A DNA stretch of 9,810 nucleotides, taken from assembly GCA_947306025.1 (NCBI GenBank), contig CAMZFJ010000040.1:1-9810 (forward strand), read 5' to 3'. Origin of the DNA: an uncultured Fibrobacter sp. Lineage in GTDB: Bacteria; Fibrobacterota; Fibrobacteria; Fibrobacterales; Fibrobacteraceae. Within the stretch, counting starts at the first letter, position 1. Each line of letters opens with the position of its first letter. This document shows, in pieces, positions 1 through 6,043 of the stretch. The notes beneath the pieces are model-generated. The model was not told the origin of the DNA. It searched no databases and saw only the letters and a program-made list of their open reading frames with translations. Both the position numbers and the translations under genes were made by a program.

Positions 1-89
1 CGCCAAGTAAAAGCCGAGCAGCGCTTACGTTCATCGTAGTAATCCTGAATGAACTTGCGATAATCTGTATATTCAACGATTTCCTTCAC
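1..89 (-). CDS. TIGR02147 family protein, N-terminal fragment (probable regulator)
   Basis: This is the 5' end of a gene that runs off the left edge; 29 codons are present. The reading starts V-K-E-I-V-E-Y-T-D-Y-R-K-F and ends ERKRCSAFTW. It matches the N-terminus of the complete TIGR02147 protein at 8223-9092 at 19 of 29 positions, including the whole ERKRCSAFTW run. I chose the GTG at 89 because it aligns exactly with the ATG of that paralogue. An in-frame ATG at 134 would add 15 residues (MGCVLNSTNESIFVT) with no counterpart at the paralogue's ATG start. Neither start has a strong Shine-Dalgarno sequence. The conserved 11-bp motif at 173-183 lies 84 bp from this GTG, against 85 bp at the paralogue, which also favours the GTG. 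The gene lies just downstream of the lipoprotein operon terminator and probably heads a second, similar unit. Family call is firm; start is moderately sure; DNA-binding role is inferred from the complete paralogue. Confidence 0.8.
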   Translation of the reverse strand, partial: MKEIVEYTDYRKFIQDYYDERKRCSAFTW

Positions 90-230
90 AGTTACAAATA
101 TTGATTCATTTGTACTATTTAGAACACAACCCATGTATTCCAGGAACATGAAGATTCCCGTCAGAGTTTAATTTTAAGCATTTTGGGGTACTCTCCCCAT
201 CGCTACACTCTGCGTAGAGAATAACAGGAC
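90..230 (-). promoter_or_regulatory. Upstream region of the second TIGR02147 gene
   Basis: This non-coding spacer lies between the operon terminator and the TIGR02147 fragment, so a promoter for that gene is expected here. I cannot name convincing -35 and -10 boxes. It holds the shared 11-bp motif (173-183). It also holds two small inverted repeats: TGGGG/CCCCA with a 6-base loop at 184-199, and CTCT/AGAG with a 4-base loop at 208-219. If translation instead starts at the ATG at 134, bases 90-134 would be coding. Confidence 0.4.
173..183 (-). repeat. Shared 11-bp upstream motif, copy 1 (AAATGCTTAAA)
   Basis: The minus strand reads AAATGCTTAAA, 84 bp upstream of the GTG start at 89. The same 11 bases stand at 9177-9187, 85 bp upstream of the other TIGR02147 start. 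The flanking sequence is otherwise dissimilar. A regulatory site is an inference from identity and matched position; chance is possible in AT-rich DNA. Confidence 0.4.
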
Positions 231-262
231 AAAAAAATCCCCGCGGCACTTTGTCCGCAGGG
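231..262 (-). terminator. Intrinsic terminator of the lipoprotein operon
   Basis: On the minus strand, CCCTGCGG (262-255) pairs with CCGCGGGG (246-239) as an 8-bp stem with one T-G wobble and an 8-base loop. One A separates the stem from seven Ts (237-231). It begins 27 bp after the stop codon of the last lipoprotein gene, so it closes the five-gene unit and separates it from the next TIGR02147 gene. Confidence 0.9.
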
Positions 263-289
263 AGTCCTCCTTACAAAAAATTGCTTTTA

Positions 290-1774
290 CTATTCAACAT
301 ATCTTATGCAACGGACAAAAGCTTTACGCGGTGCATCACTACTACACGACACTTTTATGGAATAATCGACACCCACCTTCGCCCAATATCGACATCTGCC
401 GGAACCCGATATATTGGAAACCCAATATGGCACGACTTCGCCGCCATCCGCAAAAATAAAGTCCCTTTCAGCATCCGAAAAAAGTTGTTTTTTGTCATCT
501 TCGGAAGCGTGATTCAACAAGTAGCCAAAATCACCGCTCGTCGGAACACGCCATCCACTAGGGCAAACACCTGCAGCAGGGTCAGCAAGGTCATAAGGAT
601 TATAATATTCTACACCATCATAAGTATAGGCTCCAGGACCACCATAGAGACAACCATAAGCATCACAATTTCCACGGAAGCACTCATAATCGCCGTCTTC
701 ATCATATCTAAGATTTGAAGCCATCCAGTCAACGCCATCTATATTCACAACCTTATACACACGGTCATCTCGAGGGTCTCTCATCGCACGGCAAGTATCA
801 CAACCAACAAGATGTCCATTAACATTCGCCGTCCAACCAATATCCTTTTCACAAACAAATTCCAACCCAGAGTAAATACTAAACGGATTATTATTTTTCG
901 CACTTTTCCCCACATTCGACGCATCGCACTTTCCAAGGCCATACTGTTTAGCCCAGAAATATTCCACATAAGGTTCAAATGCCGGAACTTCTGCAATTTC
1001 CCACGACTCGATATTCTTGCGAATTACTCCCAATTCGTTATTGCCCGAAAGACTCATGCCACAAGCAGCATCCGCTATTTCCGTTTTTAGAGCAGAATCA
1101 TTCCAAACGCCATCATCAGCAAGATCATCGCTGATTTCGGTTAAACGTCCCAATATCGTAGCATCCGATTCCTTTCCAAGCAAAAGAATATTAATTGCAA
1201 GTAAAGCCGCATCACCTTCGCTATTGCCAAAAATATCCAAATGTTCAACACTCTCGTGTAAAACATCGTCATAAAAAGCGGCAAACACTTCACGATCCGA
1301 TTGGCGTTTAGCCTCGGCAAAAGATTTATTTCTTTCTTGCACAAGATTACGCATTCTTTCGTATTCAAGATGTGTCAGCAAATTGATATTCACTTGAGAT
1401 TGGCCATCCAATTCAACAAGAGCTTTTAAAAAAATCGAGCCATTTGAATTAGCACCCGTCATCTCATTGCGATAATAACCATACACCTCAAGTAGAACAT
1501 ACGGAGATTCCAGTTTCAAATAATCAATAAAGAACTCTCCCTTATTGTTATTGATTTTTCCTTTAAAGTTTTTCCCAGTCTGTTCAAGGGTGCGACCATC
1601 AAGTTCCCGTACAGTCACAGATGAGCCTACTAAAAGAGGACCTTTTTGAGAAACACCTTCAATAGAGCCATTAAACAGAACCACCGAATTCGAGAAATCA
1701 GATGATTCTTCTAGAGCGCAGCCACCAAACAAGCTTACCAAAACAATCTCAATAAAAAACAGCATCTTTTTCAT
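290..1774 (-). CDS. Lipoprotein A: single TIGR02145 domain, last gene of the operon
   Basis: This 494-residue predicted lipoprotein is the shortest and most divergent of the four paralogues. The signal peptide MKKMLFFIEIVLVSLFGGC ends at Cys19; Phe at -3 makes the lipobox (LFGGC) less typical than the LCAC of the others. The N-terminal unit (about 37-168) contains VSQKGPLLVGSSV, LLEVYGYYRNE and VNINLLTHLEYER. A helical middle part leads to YGLGKC (Cys283) and FVC (Cys308), the pair spaced by 25 that all four share. One TIGR02145 domain follows (about 328-492), with RDPRDDRVYK, WMASNLRY, C365/C370/C375, CPSGWRVP and a final FVRCI. It starts 16 bp after gene B with a GGGAG site at good spacing, and the operon terminator follows its stop. 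Surface location is expected from the family; binding partner and function are unknown. Confidence 0.9.
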   Translation of the reverse strand: MKKMLFFIEIVLVSLFGGCALEESSDFSNSVVLFNGSIEGVSQKGPLLVGSSVTVRELDGRTLEQTGKNFKGKINNNKGEFFIDYLKLESPYVLLEVYGYYRNEMTGANSNGSIFLKALVELDGQSQVNINLLTHLEYERMRNLVQERNKSFAEAKRQSDREVFAAFYDDVLHESVEHLDIFGNSEGDAALLAINILLLGKESDATILGRLTEISDDLADDGVWNDSALKTEIADAACGMSLSGNNELGVIRKNIESWEIAEVPAFEPYVEYFWAKQYGLGKCDASNVGKSAKNNNPFSIYSGLEFVCEKDIGWTANVNGHLVGCDTCRAMRDPRDDRVYKVVNIDGVDWMASNLRYDEDGDYECFRGNCDAYGCLYGGPGAYTYDGVEYYNPYDLADPAAGVCPSGWRVPTSGDFGYLLNHASEDDKKQLFSDAERDFIFADGGEVVPYWVSNISGSGRCRYWAKVGVDYSIKVSCSSDAPRKAFVRCIRYVE

Positions 1775-1783
1775 TTTAAAATT

Positions 1784-1788
1784 CTCCC
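1784..1788 (-). promoter_or_regulatory. Ribosome binding site of lipoprotein A
   Basis: The minus strand reads GGGAG nine bases before the ATG at 1774, within the 16-bp gap after the stop codon of gene B. The spacing is the same as for genes B and C. It supports this start and translation from a shared transcript. Confidence 0.7.
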
Positions 1789-1790
1789 AT

Positions 1791-3923
1791 TTACAAATCC
1801 TTTACACAGCGAACCGAATAAAGTCTATTAGCTCTTGTTATACTCATATTAATCATCAAATATCCATCAAATTCAATAGCAACGCCACCCTGATATTGAA
1901 CTTCAACACCATTTCTATTTACACCCCAATCATTATAAATGCCGCTAGAACTTGTCCAAAATCCAGAAAATCGTTCATCGCGAAGCCCATCAAAAAACGA
2001 ACCCACAGGTTTAACGCTAAAGCCATAAGGATCATTCACTTCATGAATAACATAACCATTTTCAAACCAATCATGAACATCACTTAAGTCATTATTAGCT
2101 CCATAATAAGTTTTTTCAATAGGATTAACCCTACTAATTTCAACATTGTCAGCAACCATCGTAAGCAAAGAATCCCATTCATCGCGACTAGGGATATGCC
2201 ATCCTTCAGGACAAATTCCTCTAGCCGAATTAACTCCCACAGCATCTTTCCACAAATAAAAACATTCTTTCTCATACGGCATACACAAATTACTTGTCGA
2301 ATCGCCCTTATAACGCAAATTTTCCGCCATCCAAAACTTGCCCGCAATTTCGGTAAAACGATAAGTATTTCCATCGCGAGAATCTTTCATATAACTATTG
2401 GCATCGTAAACCTTTTCCTTTTTTTCAATGCACCGAACAGATGCCTTAAAAAACAAATCCTCTTTCGATATGGAATCCACGCTAACACCAAGAGAATCAA
2501 TTCTCAAAACATATTTCCCATCAATCCAATATGTTCCAAACTCATATATTCCCTTAAACTTGTACACAGAATCGTAAATCATCTGTCCACCATATTCGAG
2601 TCCAAGGCCCGACGGCGAACGAAGTGCCGGCAACACTTCCTGATTCAATCCTTGATAATATTGCAAAAGAGCTTTAACTTCATCAAGATTCGGCACACGA
2701 TATCCAGTCGGACATGAAGCAGAGGCACCTTCGAAACTATACAGTTTCCCCAAAGTATTACAATACGATTGTTTAAAATCATAACAATAGCTTTTCAAAT
2801 GGTCATAAGCAATATAAAAAGCACTAGAGTCCTCTCGTCTCAAGTTTTCGGCCATCCATTTTTGATTACCAATCACAATAGTTTTATAGACATTACCATC
2901 TCTCACATCTTTCAGCAAGCCAAATCCATCATTCAATATTTCCCTATTCCGAATAAAAGACCAACGGCCATTTGAATTACAGATAAAATTAATATTATAA
3001 TACTGACTCAAAATATTCTCATTCTTTCGTATTTCATTTACATTATTGACAGAGCATTCACCAAGACCATATTCGTGAACCCAGAATTTATATATGGCGG
3101 TTTCAAAGTCAGGAATTGTGGTTCCATCTTTCCAAGATTCAACATTTTTACGGACCCGACGCAGAATATTTTTATCATTAGATGAGTTATACCAATAATC
3201 ACGTTCAACATCGAAAGCCCAATCCGCTATTTCCGCATCAAAGTCCGCATATTCAGCAAATACAAACACCGCTTTCGACAGCCGTTCCGACAGGTCAGCT
3301 GCAGAACCATCTCTTTGCATCATAATACTCAAGGCCAAAAGTATCGCGCCCTCCTCTCCAGCAAATAAATTTGCATCTTCGGCTTTTCCCAAATCATAGG
3401 TTGCACCAAATAACGAAAACAGTTCTCGTTCCGCCAGCACCTTGGCCTCATCAAAAGTCATTCCCGCATAATCAACAAGACGATGAATACGTTCCACTTC
3501 TAAATGAGTAAGCAAATTTACATTCACATGATTACGACCATTTAAATTCGTCAAAGCATTCAAAGTAACCATGCCTTCAGATTCTTTTCCAGCAACCTCA
3601 TTACGATAATAACCTTTAACTTCAAGCAACGCATATTGCGAAACCAAGTTAATACCCTTTATAGTAAAATCACCCCGATTACTCTTCACACTCGTGTTAT
3701 AACTTTTTCCAGTCTGAGCCAAAGTACGACCATCAAGTTCTTGAACAGTCACCGAAGCACCCTTCAAAAAAGGTCCCTTCTGCGTAATACCCGCAATTTC
3801 TCTATTCTTGACAGCCACAATCCCTTCGCTCTGTTCGTCAGTACCGGCCGTTTTGCCAACATCAGAACATGCGCAAAGCATCATCACAGAAGAAAGGCAG
3901 ATAAATTTCACCATATTTTTCAT
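1791..3923 (-). CDS. Lipoprotein B: two TIGR02145 domains
   Basis: This is a 710-residue predicted lipoprotein. The signal peptide ends in MMLCAC with Cys19 as the lipid attachment site; Ser and not Asp follows at +2, so no inner-membrane retention signal of the E. coli type is present. The linker DVGKTAGTDEQSEG is identical to that of lipoprotein C. The N-terminal unit (about 43-173) carries ITQKGPFLKGASVTVQELDG, ALLEVKGYYRNE and VNVNLLTHLEVER. The middle part ends in the Cys290/Cys315 module. TIGR02145 domain 1 (about 337-500) has RDGNVYK, WMAENLRR, C380/C388, CPTGYRVP and SVRCI. Domain 2 (about 512-708) has RDGNTYR, WMAENLRY, C547/C554, CPEGWHIPSRDEW, FWTSS and SVRCV. It lies 15 bp downstream of C and 16 bp upstream of A. 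It is likely an envelope protein, perhaps disulfide-bonded. The family is clear; the role is not. Confidence 0.93.
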   Translation of the reverse strand: MKNMVKFICLSSVMMLCACSDVGKTAGTDEQSEGIVAVKNREIAGITQKGPFLKGASVTVQELDGRTLAQTGKSYNTSVKSNRGDFTIKGINLVSQYALLEVKGYYRNEVAGKESEGMVTLNALTNLNGRNHVNVNLLTHLEVERIHRLVDYAGMTFDEAKVLAERELFSLFGATYDLGKAEDANLFAGEEGAILLALSIMMQRDGSAADLSERLSKAVFVFAEYADFDAEIADWAFDVERDYWYNSSNDKNILRRVRKNVESWKDGTTIPDFETAIYKFWVHEYGLGECSVNNVNEIRKNENILSQYYNINFICNSNGRWSFIRNREILNDGFGLLKDVRDGNVYKTIVIGNQKWMAENLRREDSSAFYIAYDHLKSYCYDFKQSYCNTLGKLYSFEGASASCPTGYRVPNLDEVKALLQYYQGLNQEVLPALRSPSGLGLEYGGQMIYDSVYKFKGIYEFGTYWIDGKYVLRIDSLGVSVDSISKEDLFFKASVRCIEKKEKVYDANSYMKDSRDGNTYRFTEIAGKFWMAENLRYKGDSTSNLCMPYEKECFYLWKDAVGVNSARGICPEGWHIPSRDEWDSLLTMVADNVEISRVNPIEKTYYGANNDLSDVHDWFENGYVIHEVNDPYGFSVKPVGSFFDGLRDERFSGFWTSSSGIYNDWGVNRNGVEVQYQGGVAIEFDGYLMINMSITRANRLYSVRCVKDL

Positions 3924-3932
3924 ACAAGCACA

Positions 3933-3937
3933 TCCTT
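3933..3937 (-). promoter_or_regulatory. Ribosome binding site of lipoprotein B
   Basis: AAGGA stands nine bases before the ATG at 3923, directly after the TAA of gene C. The stretch from AAGGA to the ATG matches the one before gene C at 15 of 17 bases, so the leader appears to have been duplicated with the gene. Closeness to the upstream stop allows translational coupling. Confidence 0.75.
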
Positions 3938-3938
3938 T

Positions 3939-6029
3939 TTAATCTTTTACGCAACGAACAGGCCTACGACTTGTCTTATCATCAAACACTAACGAAGCTC
4001 CTAAGCTCATTGATTTTTTTTCCACAGTAATCACCAAGCCAACCTCACCAGTATCACCATAAGCATCATCCACAAACGAAGTATCAGAGCTTGTCCAAAA
4101 AACAGAAGCATCAGGTTTTACACTGAAATCGTACGGATCATCCACCTCCTGAAGAACAAAATCGTCTTTATTCCAGTCTCTAATACCACCCAATCTATAT
4201 CCAATATCATAGGTTTTCAACACCCTATAATACGATCCGCCCAAAGAATCACAATCTTTCGCAACAAATGTTAGCATTTCATCCCATTCAAATTGACTAG
4301 GGAGATGCCAACCTTCAGGGCATACATCATGAGTAGAATCAGAACCAGTAGCCTCATACCACGAATAAAAACAACCTTCATCACCGCACATTTTAATTTT
4401 ATCCATTTTCATCGCCTCTCTATAACGCAAATTTTCAGCAGTCCAATATTTACCATTGATTTCTGTAAAACGATACATTTCGTTATCACGCGCATCCTTT
4501 ATGTATTTGTCAGCGCTATACTGTTTCGGTTCATCACTCACCTTAACACAACGAACTAAAGCTCGGCTTCTGTCGCTATAAAAATCAAACTCTCTAATAT
4601 CAGCTATCGAAGAATCAATCCATAAAACAAATCCATTTTCAGAATAATATGAGCTAGTACTATCTTCAAAATAACGACCTTTCGTCGAAATCCACAATGC
4701 CAAGGTTCCATCGTCTCCTAGTATTGCATTAAAGCCATTCTTGGCAAGCAAAGAATCGGCGGCATTTTTTCCAGCGCCTCCATACTGTTGCAATAAATTT
4801 TCAGCCTCACTATATCGCGGCAATCGGAAACCATTAGGGCATGCTGACAAAGCAGAATTACGACTATACAAATTTCCATTCTTTCTGATATTTTGACGAG
4901 ATTTTCCATATCGCAAATTTTCCGCCATCCAAGTAACATTCCCTATACGTAATGTCTTATATATCGTCCCATCTCGTAAATCAATAATTTCCACATTCGT
5001 CGAATCAGATTTTTTTCGATATCCACCCCATATCCACCGTTTATTATCCCCATCACATCTAAATTCCGCTCCATAATACTTACTTTGTTCATTCATATTT
5101 TTGCGGATTTCTTCATCATTTTTTTCATCGCACTTACCAAGACCAAAATTCTGCGCCCAAAAATCATACATATAGTTCACAAATTTTTCACTATTCCACC
5201 CCTGTATCCATGATTCCATATTTCTAGATACTTTATATAAAATATTTTCTTCAAAGCCTAATACACCTTGTTCATGATAGAGCCCCTTTTCAAAATAATC
5301 ATATTCCGTTTCAAAAGTCCAATCTACCATTTCCGCCCCAAATCCTTCATTTTTCTCAAATGAAAGCGCAGCCAACGCAAGCCGTTCCGAAAGATCAGCC
5401 ATTGCGCCATCCCTTTGCATCATCACACTCAATGCAGCCAAGAATTCACGTCCTTCTCCGGCAAACAAATCCATATCTTCAGATTTTTCTAGACCACCTT
5501 CAATACCAAACAAAGCAAGGGCTTCCTCTTCGGCCTGTTTTTTTGCCTCTGTAAAAGATTTTCCTTCTTTTTGTACCAAGCGGAGAACACGATCAACCAT
5601 CAAATGAGTCAATACATTCACATTCACATGATTGCGGTCCGTCAAATCCGTAAGGGCATTCAAAGTAACCATTCCCTCAGATTTTTCCCAGGAAACTTCA
5701 TTGAAATAATAACCATTCACTTCTAACAAAGCATAAGGTGAAACCAAGCTCACACCTCTGAGCACGAAATCGCCTTGGTCACTTTTTACACTCGTCTTAA
5801 AACTTCTTCCAGTCTGAACTAACGTTACGCGGTTCAATTCTTGAATCGTCACCGAAGAACCCACCAAGAAGGGACCCTTTTGCGTAACGCCGGCGATTTC
5901 ACGGTCTGTTACAGCAAACACACCTTCACTCTGTTCGTCAGTACCGGCAGTCTTGCCAACATCGGAACATGCACAAAGCATGGCCGCGATTGACAAAAGT
6001 TCAAAAAAATATATCATCATCTTTTTCAT
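3939..6029 (-). CDS. Lipoprotein C: two TIGR02145 domains
   Basis: This is a 696-residue predicted lipoprotein. The signal peptide ends in AMLCAC with Cys21 as the modified residue. The linker DVGKTAGTDEQSEG is shared with B. The N-terminal unit (about 45-175) contains VTQKGPFLVGSSVTIQEL, YALLEVNGYYFNE and VNVNVLTHLMVDR, followed by a helix with SFTEAKKQAEEEALALFG. The middle part leads into FGLGKC (Cys300) and FRC (Cys325). Domain 1 (about 348-496) has LRDGTIYK, WMAENLRY, CPNGFRLP and VRCV but lacks the inner Cys pair. It shares with D a near-identical QQYGGAGKNAADSLL segment. Domain 2 (about 508-695) has WTAENLRY, C548/C553, YSWYEA, CPEGWHLPSQFEW, FWTSS and PVRCVKD. It begins 12 bp after D with AAGGA. 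It is an exported envelope protein of unknown binding target. Confidence 0.93.
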   Translation of the reverse strand: MKKMMIYFFELLSIAAMLCACSDVGKTAGTDEQSEGVFAVTDREIAGVTQKGPFLVGSSVTIQELNRVTLVQTGRSFKTSVKSDQGDFVLRGVSLVSPYALLEVNGYYFNEVSWEKSEGMVTLNALTDLTDRNHVNVNVLTHLMVDRVLRLVQKEGKSFTEAKKQAEEEALALFGIEGGLEKSEDMDLFAGEGREFLAALSVMMQRDGAMADLSERLALAALSFEKNEGFGAEMVDWTFETEYDYFEKGLYHEQGVLGFEENILYKVSRNMESWIQGWNSEKFVNYMYDFWAQNFGLGKCDEKNDEEIRKNMNEQSKYYGAEFRCDGDNKRWIWGGYRKKSDSTNVEIIDLRDGTIYKTLRIGNVTWMAENLRYGKSRQNIRKNGNLYSRNSALSACPNGFRLPRYSEAENLLQQYGGAGKNAADSLLAKNGFNAILGDDGTLALWISTKGRYFEDSTSSYYSENGFVLWIDSSIADIREFDFYSDRSRALVRCVKVSDEPKQYSADKYIKDARDNEMYRFTEINGKYWTAENLRYREAMKMDKIKMCGDEGCFYSWYEATGSDSTHDVCPEGWHLPSQFEWDEMLTFVAKDCDSLGGSYYRVLKTYDIGYRLGGIRDWNKDDFVLQEVDDPYDFSVKPDASVFWTSSDTSFVDDAYGDTGEVGLVITVEKKSMSLGASLVFDDKTSRRPVRCVKD

Positions 6030-6038
6030 ACAAGCGCG

Positions 6039-6043
6039 TCCTT
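6039..6043 (-). promoter_or_regulatory. Ribosome binding site of lipoprotein C, overlapping the stop of D
   Basis: The minus strand reads TAAGGA: the last two As of the TAA stop codon of gene D are the first two bases of AAGGA, nine bases before the ATG at 6029. This overlap supports coupled translation of D and C and fixes the start of C. Confidence 0.75.

Noticed and set aside
90..134. Start of the left-edge TIGR02147 gene at ATG 134
   Set aside because: Possible, as the frame is open, but the added residues have no counterpart in the paralogue and the upstream motif spacing fits the GTG at 89 better. Kept as an alternative only.
251..718. Plus-strand open reading frames here and elsewhere (for example 2196-2717, 7991-8428, 8724-9149)
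   Set aside because: They lie antisense to well-supported minus-strand genes, have low-complexity compositions without recognisable motifs, and lack ribosome binding sites. They are shadows of the real genes.
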